Positions 28,146 through 37,019 of a stretch of 64,000 nucleotides of DNA are shown in pieces (positions within the stretch are counted from its first letter, which is position 1; every line of letters begins with the position of its first letter). Position numbers and translations under genes: made by a program. This stretch comes from Helicobacter sp. TUL (GTDB taxonomy: Bacteria > Campylobacterota > Campylobacteria > Campylobacterales > Helicobacteraceae): contig NZ_NESU01000007.1 in assembly GCF_002287135.1 (NCBI RefSeq), positions 34,809-98,808 on the forward strand, in the 5' to 3' direction. The notes beneath the pieces are model-generated. The model ran no database searches, was not told where the DNA came from, and worked only from the letters and a program-made list of their open reading frames with translations.

Positions 28146-29137
28146 TTTGAAAGTTTTTGTTCTAAGTATGCTTTAATTTTTGCGCTAGTTTGCGAATCAA
28201 TCGGCTCATATCCTAGTGCTCTTGTAGCATCTAGAGCTTTTTTATCACTCATAGCCCAGTTAAAGAAATCCGCTACTTCTTTATTATTTTTGCCATCTTT
28301 ATGTAATAAAATAAAACTCGCTCCTACTAGCGGATAAGAGCCCTTACCGCTAGCATTTGTAAGGATTTTATAAAAGTCATTTTCGCTAGAAAAATTTGCA
28401 TTTTTACTAGCCGCACTGAAACTTACAGGATCCGGTGATACAAATTCTTCATTTGAATTTTTTAGCTTTGCTAAGCCCATTTTTTGAGCATAAGAATATT
28501 CTAAATATCCTATACTAAAAGCAGTTTTTTGTATCATTGTAGCTACTAGTGGATTTGAAGCAACAGGTACTACTTTTGCGTCCCAATTTATACTTTTTGC
28601 TACTCCGTATTTAGAGCGCCATTGTTCATTGTTTGCAAGATAATTTGTGAAATTAAATGTAGTTCCACTAGCATCACTTCTAACAATAACAATTATTTCA
28701 TTATTAGGTAGTTTTAAATTTGGATTCAATTGAGCTATTTTTGCATCGTTCCATCTTGTTATTTTGCCACTATAAATATCAGCCAATACATTTCCATCTA
28801 ATTGCAAATCTTTAATATTTGGCAAATTATATCCAAGCACTACTGCACCAATTACAGCTGGAAATTGAATCAAGTTTTTTTCAGCTAAAACCTCTGGTTT
28901 TAATGGCTCATCACTTCCACCAAAATCACCATTTTTAGCACTTATGCTTGCTATCCCTTTGCCACTGCCACCACCTGAATAGCTTACTTGATTTTTTGTT
29001 TGTTCAAAATAAATTTTTGAAAGTTCCTTATAAACAGGCATAGGAAAAGTAGCACCAACCCCTGTTAATTTTGCAGCATTTGCCGCACTAAAAGCTATAC
29101 TTAAATATAGCACATAAACTAGACATTTCTTAAGCAT
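28142..29137 (-). CDS. pstS: Periplasmic phosphate-binding protein PstS
   Basis: A 331-residue secreted binding protein. The signal peptide (MLKKCLVYVLYLSIAFSAANA) is followed by the family start KLTGVGATFPMPVYKE, phosphate-contact stretches SGGGSGKGI and FGGSDEPL, and RSDASGTTFNFTNYL. It leads the pst operon behind the Pho-box promoter and an AAGGAGC ribosome site. Confidence 0.95.
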   Translation of the reverse strand: MLKKCLVYVLYLSIAFSAANAAKLTGVGATFPMPVYKELSKIYFEQTKNQVSYSGGGSGKGIASISAKNGDFGGSDEPLKPEVLAEKNLIQFPAVIGAVVLGYNLPNIKDLQLDGNVLADIYSGKITRWNDAKIAQLNPNLKLPNNEIIVIVRSDASGTTFNFTNYLANNEQWRSKYGVAKSINWDAKVVPVASNPLVATMIQKTAFSIGYLEYSYAQKMGLAKLKNSNEEFVSPDPVSFSAASKNANFSSENDFYKILTNASGKGSYPLVGASFILLHKDGKNNKEVADFFNWAMSDKKALDATRALGYEPIDSQTSAKIKAYLEQKLSK

Positions 29138-29169
29138 TTTTGCTCCTTTTTATTAAAATTACGAGCAAA

Positions 29170-29201
29170 ATTATAAAAATGCTTGAAAACTTTTTGGAAA
29201 C
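29170..29201 (-). promoter_or_regulatory. Pho box and -10 of the pst operon
   Basis: On the minus strand at 29186-29201 the sequence GTTTCCAAAAAGTTTT matches the Campylobacter PhosR box as I remember it (GTTTCNAAAANGTTTC) with one mismatch. TATAAT at 29170-29175 lies 10 bases further on, the spacing expected when an activator box replaces the -35. The leader to pstS ATG is about 30 bases. The adjacent regulator gene is the likely binder. Confidence 0.65.
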
Positions 29202-29250
29202 AAATTTTAGCTTAAAAAATCTAGCCTTGGAAACTCGTTCTTTTAGCTTA

Positions 29251-29500
29251 TTTATGAAATTTATCCATTCGCCAAAACCTTCACTACTTTGCCATCAAGC
29301 ACACAAAATTTTGTATTTAGATTCGATACGTTTAGTGTATGAGTGATAATTACAAGGCATTTGAAGAAATTATAGGCTTGGAGCTTCAAAGATCAAGACA
29401 TAAACCAAATAAATTTTTTGGGTATTTTCATCAAGATATTTTTCAATATCTTAAAGGCTGTGAGGTCCCAAAAATGGTTAGGATAAGGAGGCTAGAATCT
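29251..29500 (+). pseudogene. Likely type II restriction endonuclease remnant
   Basis: The plus-strand frame at 29339 reads YKAFEEIIGLELQRSRHKPN, then KFFGYFHQDIFQYLKG, CEVPKM. I associate this pattern with type II restriction endonucleases of small Cys/His-poor families. Beyond EVPK the frame breaks: with one extra A the next frame gives PKNG, a TAG where Trp is expected, then DKEARILGVL. The preceding frame (29251-29343) may be its start. The pointing is the same as for the methyltransferase fragment at 24617. No intact gene. Confidence 0.45.
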
Positions 29501-29573
29501 TGGGAGTGCTGTTGTGATATTTGCTTACCTTCACTTGGGCTAAAAAGAATATACATATTTTTAGGTTTAGAAT

Positions 29574-30812
29574 CTAGCTGCTTGTGCGGTAGCGGAATTG
29601 TCCTTTGCGAAATACCATAGGCAATCCACCGATACTTAAAAGCCACCTATTTTCAATAGTATTTTTCATAAACGCCGCTAATTCGCCTTTGATATTTTTG
29701 TTAAACACTACCCCAACACCATCAGTATGTCCGATACTACACATGGTGCCACGATGAATAAATCGGAAGTCTTTTTTGTTGGGTTTGCCTAATATGAGGT
29801 TACTAAGGTATGTGCCTACAAAATCCCCCATTTGCGCGGATAATTGCGCAGTGGGTGCGTGGATAACATCTTTGCTTGTGGCAAGCGCGCTATCGCCCAC
29901 GACAAATACTTCTGGATATTCAAAACAACGCAAATACGAATCTACAGGGATTCTTCCGCGTTTGTTTGTAAAGCTTGAATGTTCAATCACATCACTTCCA
30001 CGCACACCTGCTCCCCAAAGGATTGTGTTACCTTTGATCTCTTTTTCCTCGCCTGTATTGCATAGTTGGATTATCACGCCATCACTTTTGCATTCTTTGA
30101 CTTCTGCGCCGGTGATGATTTCTACACCTAAGTCAAGCAATTTCTTTTTTGCTGCATCTGCAAGAGGTTTTTTGAAGACAGGAAGAATCTCTTCAGATCG
30201 TCCTATACAAATCACGCGTGGGATTGAGCGATCTATACCACAAATTTGACAAAGATCATCAAGTTGTGTCGCAAGTTCTCCAGCAAACTCTATGCTTGTA
30301 AATCCTGTGCCACACACGATAACGCGAAGATCGTTAGGATCTTTGGTTAGCACAAAATCTTTAAATTTGTTTTCGATATTGTCTGTGAGTTTGAGGGCTG
30401 CATTGAGTGAAGAGAGCTTGTATGTGTATTTATCTACACCTTTTATACCAAAGGTTTCGGGCTTAAAGCCTAGTCCAATCACAAGGTAATCATAACTATA
30501 ATTTCCCGTGCGACGACAAACAACATTTTTTGTTTCTGGGTGAATCTCTAATACCTTGTCTTTGATAAAGGTGATTTTTTGTGGATCAAGAATCTTGCGA
30601 TAATAGATTCTTGCTTTTCTCGCGCTGAGTGTTCCTACAGCGACTTTGTGTAAAAGGGTCGTTTGGTAGTGATAGTCATGTTTGCTAATCATCGTGATGT
30701 GTGCTTTGCCTTGTGGCAATCGTCTTTGTAAGCCAAGTGCAGTTTTTAGAGCGCCATAACCGCCACCAAGAATGAGAATCCGTGGCATATCCTGTGTTTG
30801 TGCGTCTGCCAT
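29574..30812 (-). CDS. ndh: Type II NADH dehydrogenase-like quinone reductase
   Basis: A 412-residue flavoprotein with two dinucleotide-binding motifs: ILGGGYGALKTALGL at the N-terminus (FAD) and VIVCGTGFTSIEFAGELA near residue 165 (NADH). The late motif EVFVVGDSA binds FAD, and the AAFM-containing C-terminus is the membrane-binding part of NDH-2. It transfers electrons from NADH to quinone without proton pumping. ATG 30812 follows AAGGAG. Monocistronic by appearance. Confidence 0.85.
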   Translation of the reverse strand: MADAQTQDMPRILILGGGYGALKTALGLQRRLPQGKAHITMISKHDYHYQTTLLHKVAVGTLSARKARIYYRKILDPQKITFIKDKVLEIHPETKNVVCRRTGNYSYDYLVIGLGFKPETFGIKGVDKYTYKLSSLNAALKLTDNIENKFKDFVLTKDPNDLRVIVCGTGFTSIEFAGELATQLDDLCQICGIDRSIPRVICIGRSEEILPVFKKPLADAAKKKLLDLGVEIITGAEVKECKSDGVIIQLCNTGEEKEIKGNTILWGAGVRGSDVIEHSSFTNKRGRIPVDSYLRCFEYPEVFVVGDSALATSKDVIHAPTAQLSAQMGDFVGTYLSNLILGKPNKKDFRFIHRGTMCSIGHTDGVGVVFNKNIKGELAAFMKNTIENRWLLSIGGLPMVFRKGQFRYRTSS

Positions 30813-30944
30813 AGTGTCTCCTTAATGTAATAAGAGATATGTTGCAAATATTGGTAATTGTAAGTTTTTTTTGCCAACTAGACAATACATTAGTAAAATT
30901 TTATTTATCTTTTTTCATTTTTTCCCATTGATTTGTTATGATTT

Positions 30945-31979
30945 TTATCGTAGTTTTTGTAAGAAAGTTTCAAGATATCCAAAGAATATCTTTAAAACAG
31001 CCACACATAAAACACACAAAACAAAATTAATACAAAAGCATAAAGCGAGTTTTGGTATCCAAAAAATCTGAATCTTTGGGGTAATTTTAAGTAGAAAACT
31101 TGAGGAAATACCTTGTGCGATATAGAAATAGATTGCATTTTGTCCAGCAAATGTAAGGAATTTGATGATAGCCCCCCCCCCATTTATACTTGAGAATTTT
31201 TTCCAAAGATTCCAAGTTACAAGAAGCAACCCTATACCAAAAAGCGAAGCTAGGACATAAGGTAGAGATACCGGAAATTTGGAAGATTGTAAGACGAAAA
31301 ATTGGTTTCCTCCTTTAAGAAAGTATGTCAAGATAAAACCTAAAAGTCCTATAATTATTAGACTAAGAGCAAATTGGTAATTGCGAAAATATTGTTTTTG
31401 GATAAAGAGATAACCCAAAAGATATAAGCTTGTATAAAATATACAAAAATTTAAAGTTGTATGTAAAAATTTACCTCCTACAGGAAAATTCATGAAATAA
31501 CCTAAGACATACAATATTAATCCTCCAAGAATAAACCCTACTATAGCCTTTGGGAAATACTCCAAGATGATAGCTGCTAGGATACTTACTGCACAGAATA
31601 CCGGCACAAACCAATACGATCCTCCAAACACTGGTAAAAGAGGTGTTTCAAAGCCATGTAGACCAAATGCGCTAAGTGTGGCATCGAAATTTATTGTATG
31701 AGTTATGATACTTTGCACAATATCATAGATAAGGAGTGTGACACCAAAATAAAGTATCATCTTGTAGATTACCTTGATAGGTTGGATTTTTTGTGTATAG
31801 GCCACACTTGCTCCGGCAATAAAAAAGAAAGCTGGAACATCAATAAGAAGGGATAGAGATTGCACGGGCCATGGAACATAAGCTCCGCCACTCCAGAATG
31901 TTGTATGAATCATGATAATACTAATAACACAGATTCCACGTAAGATATCAATTTCTAGGTTTCGGTAAGTATTTGGCAT
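30945..31979 (-). CDS. Acyltransferase-family membrane protein, phase-variable, in frame
   Basis: A 344-residue integral membrane protein with 9-10 TM segments. The start RNLEIDILRGICVISIIMIH is typical of acyltransferase-3/DUF1624-like transferases that acetylate sugars. Ten G (31172-31181) encode the GGG run at about residues 267-269; at this length the frame is open to the end. A change of tract length by one or two would truncate it. Neighbours (ndh, cysS) suggest no pathway. Confidence 0.82.
   Translation of the reverse strand: MPNTYRNLEIDILRGICVISIIMIHTTFWSGGAYVPWPVQSLSLLIDVPAFFFIAGASVAYTQKIQPIKVIYKMILYFGVTLLIYDIVQSIITHTINFDATLSAFGLHGFETPLLPVFGGSYWFVPVFCAVSILAAIILEYFPKAIVGFILGGLILYVLGYFMNFPVGGKFLHTTLNFCIFYTSLYLLGYLFIQKQYFRNYQFALSLIIIGLLGFILTYFLKGGNQFFVLQSSKFPVSLPYVLASLFGIGLLLVTWNLWKKFSSINGGGAIIKFLTFAGQNAIYFYIAQGISSSFLLKITPKIQIFWIPKLALCFCINFVLCVLCVAVLKIFFGYLETFLQKLR
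31172..31181. repeat. Homopolymer C10/G10 tract, contingency locus
   Basis: Ten consecutive C on the plus strand within an open acyltransferase frame. The current state is in frame. Confidence 0.9.
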
Positions 31980-31995
31980 TTGTGTTCTCCTAAGT

Positions 31996-33492
31996 TTAGA
32001 TTTGTTTTTCCCACATTGTGCCTTGTGGCGTGTCCATAATCTCTATACCCAACGCCTTTAGATCGTTGCGGATAGAATCTGCAAGAGCAAAGTTTTTTTG
32101 TTTTTTTGCCTCAAGTCGTTCATCGATAAGAGTTTGTATGCGTTGTTTTGTGGATTCATCAACGCCAAGCTGAAAATATGCCGCAGAATCTAGTGTTCCA
32201 ATCCCTAGCAAAAGCTCTATAATTGCTAGATTATGGGCGATTTCTTGCATAAACAAGGTATCTTTTGGATTCGTATCAAGGCGTTCGTTGGCGTTACTTA
32301 TCATCTCTTCAATCACACTCAACGCCTTAGAGATATTCAGATCATCATTAAGCGCGTGTAGGCATTCGCTGATAAATTGTGCATTTGCCTTGCTTGCGTG
32401 TTGTCGCCAAGATATAGAGAGGTCATTAGCACTTTGTGCATTTGGTGTGCATACAAGCGTAGGTTTAATACGTTTTTTTAGTCTATAGAGTTTATCAAGG
32501 CGCTTTTTAGAAACAAGCAAATCTTCCTCGTTAAAATCTAAAACTAATCGATAATGTGTGCCAAGAAGATAATTTCGTAAAATTTCGCCATGATAGACTT
32601 TAAGCGCATCTTTTATAAAAAAACTATTACCCAAACTCTTACTCATTTTTTCGCCATTGATATTTACAAACCCATTGTGTAGCCAATATTTTGCAAGTTC
32701 TCTTTGAGTGGCGCAGCGTGTTTGTGAAGCTTCATTTTCGTGATGAGGGAATAGCAGATCCGCACCTCCAGCATGAATGTCAATAGTATATTCACAATCA
32801 TCATATGCCAAATGTTGCTCTATCATCGCTGAGCATTCGATGTGCCAACCTGGTCTCCCCTTACCAAGTGTGCTTTCATACCCTATATCTTGCTCACCCT
32901 TATAGCCTTTCCATAGTGCAAAATCTTTGCTCTCAAGTTTATCACCCGCAGATTCTACGCGACTTTTAGTGTGATCTTGATTGTGATTGGAGAGAGTGCC
33001 ATAGCGTGAATCTTTGGCGATACTTAGATAGACATCATTATTTTCTCCCTTGTATGCATAGCCTTTTTGGAGAAGAGTTTCTATCATATTGACAATAGCT
33101 TGGAGGCTTTGGGTGGCTTTGGGTTCTAAATCTGGGCGCAACACGCCAAGAGCGTCCATATCGCGGAGATAAGAATCTATATAGTGCGCGGTGAGAGATT
33201 CTAAGCGTGTGTAGAGATCGCTTGTATCTTGTGGGTTTGTAGCGTGTGAATCTTGGACTTTTTTGATAATCTTATCATCAATATCTGTAAAGTTTTTGAC
33301 AAAACACACTTCATATCCATTAGCTATAAGGACGCGTCGCCACAGATCAAAAGCAATAGAGCTACGCGCGTGTCCTAAATGTGCGTCATCATACACGGTT
33401 GGACCACAAACATACAATCGCACTTGTTTGTCTTTGAGGCTTACAAAATCGCACTTTTGTTTTTTTGCACTATCATAGAGTTTTATATCCAT
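31996..33492 (-). CDS. cysS: Cysteinyl-tRNA synthetase
   Basis: A 498-residue class I synthetase. The HIGH motif reads AHLGHARS near residue 38, the zinc-ligand region lies at CGPTVYD (residues 29-35) and GWHIECSAM, and the KMSKS loop is KMSKSLGNSFF near residue 282. The C-terminal DALR-like helices run from residue 350. It starts 9 bases after murJ, so the two are co-transcribed. Confidence 0.96.
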   Translation of the reverse strand: MDIKLYDSAKKQKCDFVSLKDKQVRLYVCGPTVYDDAHLGHARSSIAFDLWRRVLIANGYEVCFVKNFTDIDDKIIKKVQDSHATNPQDTSDLYTRLESLTAHYIDSYLRDMDALGVLRPDLEPKATQSLQAIVNMIETLLQKGYAYKGENNDVYLSIAKDSRYGTLSNHNQDHTKSRVESAGDKLESKDFALWKGYKGEQDIGYESTLGKGRPGWHIECSAMIEQHLAYDDCEYTIDIHAGGADLLFPHHENEASQTRCATQRELAKYWLHNGFVNINGEKMSKSLGNSFFIKDALKVYHGEILRNYLLGTHYRLVLDFNEEDLLVSKKRLDKLYRLKKRIKPTLVCTPNAQSANDLSISWRQHASKANAQFISECLHALNDDLNISKALSVIEEMISNANERLDTNPKDTLFMQEIAHNLAIIELLLGIGTLDSAAYFQLGVDESTKQRIQTLIDERLEAKKQKNFALADSIRNDLKALGIEIMDTPQGTMWEKQI

Positions 33493-33501
33493 CGCGTTCC
33501 T

Positions 33502-34956
33502 TTATGTGAGTATGCCAAAATGGTGTTCGTAAAGTTTAAAAATATATAAAATAAGAATCTCTAAAGCTGTAATTATAGCAAGGAAAATCCAGCCTTTTGT
33601 ATTTTTGAGTATATCTATAAAGTGTTGCATACCAAAGATTCTAATCGTAAGGATAAAATGTAGCACTCCACCAAGTGAAGACGCCAACGCCAAGCCACTC
33701 GCGCCCAAAGGGTGCATAAGCACAAGCGAGAATCCAACACCAACAAGGAGAGATATTGCAGAGATTTTGGCAGCTTTGCCTTGTAGATTGTGTGCATAAA
33801 GCCAAAGAGAAAAAATCCTTGCTAATCCGTATGGAAGCAGTCCCAACATATACATACCAAACGCCATACCCACAGCAAGTGTATCTTCTCGCACAAACTT
33901 ATTTCTTTCAAAAAGTAACCATGTGATTTCATCTTTGAGCATGACACCGCCAACTACACACACCCACAATACAAGTAACAAAAACCAAAAAGATTTTTTC
34001 ATTAACTGAAGGGCTTGTGTGTATTGAGCGTTTTTTACCGCTTTTGCGATGGTAGGAAAAAGAGCAGTGGAGACAGCAATAGCAAAGAGGGCTAATGGGA
34101 GCTGAAAGATTCTATTAGCATAATAGAGATAGCTAATAGCGCCAGCACCCAGATATGAAGCAATCACCGTGTCAAGAAAAGAAGCGATTTGTGCCGTAGA
34201 ACTACCAAGCATTGCGGGAAAAAATCGCATAAAAAAAGATCGAATATCTGCAAGGATTTGTTTGAATCTTGGGGTTTGTGTCCCATTTTTTTGCTTACAT
34301 ACACGCCAAATTTCTTGTATACCGACACTAAAAAGTCGGCAATAGTTAAGCTTAAAGAGTGGATAAAAATGCAGTGCAATTTGTGCCAATCCTCCGCAAA
34401 GCACTCCATAACTCAAAATATATACTGCACGCATATCCTCAATATCACGCACAAAAAAAAGCGCAATAATCATACAGATATTGAGCAGTGCGGTATTATA
34501 AGCGCTTACCCAAAAGCAGTTTTTGTATTGTAATAATGAGCTTAGGAATGTTGTTACAAAAATAAGCTCCAAATACCAAAAGTTAATAGCGACAATAGGC
34601 TTTGCTAATGCGATTTGTTCTTCTGAAAATCCATTTGCCAAGGCTTTTGTAACCAGTCCGCTAAATTCCCATACAAACAGACTAAGGATAAAAATAACCC
34701 CAAAGAATATGCCAAAGACTAGCACACTAAAAGCCCCTTTTTTGCGAGCTTGAATAAAGTTTGGCAAAAAGCTTTGTATAAATGCACCTTCAGCAAAAAT
34801 TCGGCGACAAAGATTAGGAAACTTAAATGCTACAAAAAAAATATCACTCAAAATTCCAGCCCCAAGAAATGACGCCATGCAAAGATCGCGAACAAGTCCA
34901 AAGACTCGAGAACATAAAGTGCCAATACTATTTGTCAAAAATGCTTTGCGTATCAC
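33502..34956 (-). CDS. murJ: Lipid II flippase MurJ
   Basis: A 484-residue membrane protein with about 13-14 TM segments that flips lipid II across the inner membrane. It shows the MurJ/MviN start KAFLTNSIGTLCSRVFGLVRD and the FPNLCRRIFAEGAFIQSFLP signature near residue 50. It shares a divergent gap of 92 bases with the FapA-like gene. The order fapA-like, murJ, cysS matches HP0884-HP0886 as I recall. Confidence 0.94.
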   Translation of the reverse strand: MIRKAFLTNSIGTLCSRVFGLVRDLCMASFLGAGILSDIFFVAFKFPNLCRRIFAEGAFIQSFLPNFIQARKKGAFSVLVFGIFFGVIFILSLFVWEFSGLVTKALANGFSEEQIALAKPIVAINFWYLELIFVTTFLSSLLQYKNCFWVSAYNTALLNICMIIALFFVRDIEDMRAVYILSYGVLCGGLAQIALHFYPLFKLNYCRLFSVGIQEIWRVCKQKNGTQTPRFKQILADIRSFFMRFFPAMLGSSTAQIASFLDTVIASYLGAGAISYLYYANRIFQLPLALFAIAVSTALFPTIAKAVKNAQYTQALQLMKKSFWFLLLVLWVCVVGGVMLKDEITWLLFERNKFVREDTLAVGMAFGMYMLGLLPYGLARIFSLWLYAHNLQGKAAKISAISLLVGVGFSLVLMHPLGASGLALASSLGGVLHFILTIRIFGMQHFIDILKNTKGWIFLAIITALEILILYIFKLYEHHFGILT

Positions 34957-35048
34957 AAACCCTCTTTAGTCAATACAAAAATAAATTAAGTGTAAAAAAG
35001 CTACAATATTTCGGAATTATAACACCAAAAGCTTTAAGGGGAATATGA

Positions 35049-36932
35049 ATGCAGGATTTTCATTCTGTGATAGTGCGTGAGATTCAAAACATCAAAGAAT
35101 GCTTAGAAAATATTTGTGCCACCTATGCGCTTGAAGGTGCGACATATGAAATTTTGCGCATTCATACCTTTAAGCAGCTTCCTACTCAAGAAGAAAATAT
35201 CAAACTTAGCCCAGAAGAATGCGCCAATCTTTTGGAAAATAGCGATGCGTATAATGCAGCAGGATTTGATCTTATCCAGAGTTTTGATATTAGTGTGCGT
35301 GAGCTTAGTGCAGAGGATTTGGCGCATTTTGTGAGTTTGGAGCTGGATCCTTATGCGCATACATTGACACTAATCTTAAAACAAGGATTGGATACTAAAA
35401 AAGAGAAATTTTGGGAGAATCTCTATACAGAAATCGAGCGACAAAAAGCCCTCTTGGGCGTTATTGTCGAATCCATAGATGACGCAAAAAAACCCCAAGC
35501 GATAGCTTCCCTCAAAGAACAATGCAAAAATGTTGCAAATGTGCTTTCTAGTGATGTGCGTATAGAGATAATGCGCGCACGCGTGTATAAGCCAGAGATT
35601 TGCTCTAGCGCTCTTTTGCTTCCCAAAAAAGCATGGGAGCATAAAAATACTATGAGTTTAGAATCTGCTTCATATGCGGTGGATTCTAATGAAGAGGTTT
35701 TGCATGTGAGTATGCCCCAAAGTGGCGTGAGTGGGAGGAATTTATGCGGACATTATGTGCAGGTATCAAACGATACAGCAGAATCTAGCGAGGAACATAC
35801 AGATTCTAAAGAAAATAAGCCATTAGAGATACATTATGATGAAAGACTTTTTAGCAAGACAGAATCTGAAGACATCATCGTATATACAGCGCTTAGCAAG
35901 GGTTATGTATCATTTAGCGATAATACGCTTAAGCTCCTTGAAATGCAAGAATTTCGAGAAGTCAATATGCGATCAACAGGAAGTCTTGTCGGTGGTATCG
36001 AAAAAAATATGGTGATTAGTATCACATGTCCAAATCCGCACGATGACGCATTGGGGCAGGGCACAATCCTTGAAGCAGCACAAATAGATATTGTAGGATC
36101 TGTTGGCGAAAAAGCACAGATTATCGGAACAGATGTCAAGATTCATGGGCAAACCCACCAAAGCTCAAGTATCAAGGCTACAAATTGCGAAATCGATTTT
36201 TTAAAAGGCAGTGTGCAAGCACAAAATATCAAAATCAAGCATTCAGAAATGGGAAAAATCGATGGATGTGATGTTGAAATCGATGAGGTTAGTGGCGGAA
36301 GTGTGTATGCAAAGAATCTAAAAATACAAAAGCTCCATTCTCACGCTAAAATCTATGTTTCTCATACGCTTGAGCTTCAAACACTTGTGGGAAGTGAAAA
36401 TGAGATTTATATAGCAGCGCAATATTACGAACTGCGCGATACCATAACACACAACAATGCCCAAATAGAGCATTATATTAAACAAATAAATGCTTTGTTG
36501 CATCTTTTGGGCAAAGATAATACGCTTATTAAGCAAAGTAAGCCCATAATCGCACAGCTAAAAACAATCGTGGAAGAAAAAAAGCGCCTAAAAGAACAAG
36601 TGGATCCTAAGATTACAAAAGCGATAGCTGAATATGTAGTAACCCTTAAGCGTGCGCAGTTTCTCAAAGATCGTATTGTGTCTCTCCAAACTTGTGCCAA
36701 AGAAAAAAGTAATGCCTTGCAACATATTGATGAGGTGCTACAAGATGCAAGGATTATATGCCATAGCCCTTGGAAGAATCATAATGAGGTATTTTATGAG
36801 TATCTTTTTCCCAAAAATGGGCGTGATGGGTTGGTGCTACAAGATGCTAAGCAAAGCCATATTATGATTGATAAGCAAAATCGTAAATTGCTTTTGGTTG
36901 ATACGCTACCTGATACAGCGGCTGAAAAATAG
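35049..36932 (+). CDS. FapA-like (DUF342) protein
   Basis: A 627-residue protein. The middle (about residues 280-460) is a repetitive beta-helix of the FapA/DUF342 type, with GTILEAAQIDIVGSVG and the run of short strands after it. A coiled coil spans about residues 470-570. The N-terminal 250 residues are less typical. FapA relatives act in polar organisation of flagella, so a motility role is inferred. ATG 35049 follows AAGGGG by 7 bases; an ATG at 35045 is out of frame. Confidence 0.75.
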   Translation: MQDFHSVIVREIQNIKECLENICATYALEGATYEILRIHTFKQLPTQEENIKLSPEECANLLENSDAYNAAGFDLIQSFDISVRELSAEDLAHFVSLELDPYAHTLTLILKQGLDTKKEKFWENLYTEIERQKALLGVIVESIDDAKKPQAIASLKEQCKNVANVLSSDVRIEIMRARVYKPEICSSALLLPKKAWEHKNTMSLESASYAVDSNEEVLHVSMPQSGVSGRNLCGHYVQVSNDTAESSEEHTDSKENKPLEIHYDERLFSKTESEDIIVYTALSKGYVSFSDNTLKLLEMQEFREVNMRSTGSLVGGIEKNMVISITCPNPHDDALGQGTILEAAQIDIVGSVGEKAQIIGTDVKIHGQTHQSSSIKATNCEIDFLKGSVQAQNIKIKHSEMGKIDGCDVEIDEVSGGSVYAKNLKIQKLHSHAKIYVSHTLELQTLVGSENEIYIAAQYYELRDTITHNNAQIEHYIKQINALLHLLGKDNTLIKQSKPIIAQLKTIVEEKKRLKEQVDPKITKAIAEYVVTLKRAQFLKDRIVSLQTCAKEKSNALQHIDEVLQDARIICHSPWKNHNEVFYEYLFPKNGRDGLVLQDAKQSHIMIDKQNRKLLLVDTLPDTAAEK

Positions 36933-37019
36933 CCCGTGTCCCTTGTATGTATGTGAATTTTTCTTTTTAGGTTTTATATTGAGCGTTGGAATCTAAGGGA
37001 TTGTCAATAAAAGCCAATA

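Noticed and set aside
29140..29346. 68-codon plus-strand ORF upstream of pstS
   Set aside because: Its first part overlaps the Pho box and pst promoter; at most its end belongs to the restriction endonuclease remnant.
30992..31183. 63-codon ORF starting in the G10 tract (MGGG...)
   Set aside because: Out-of-frame shadow of the intact acyltransferase.
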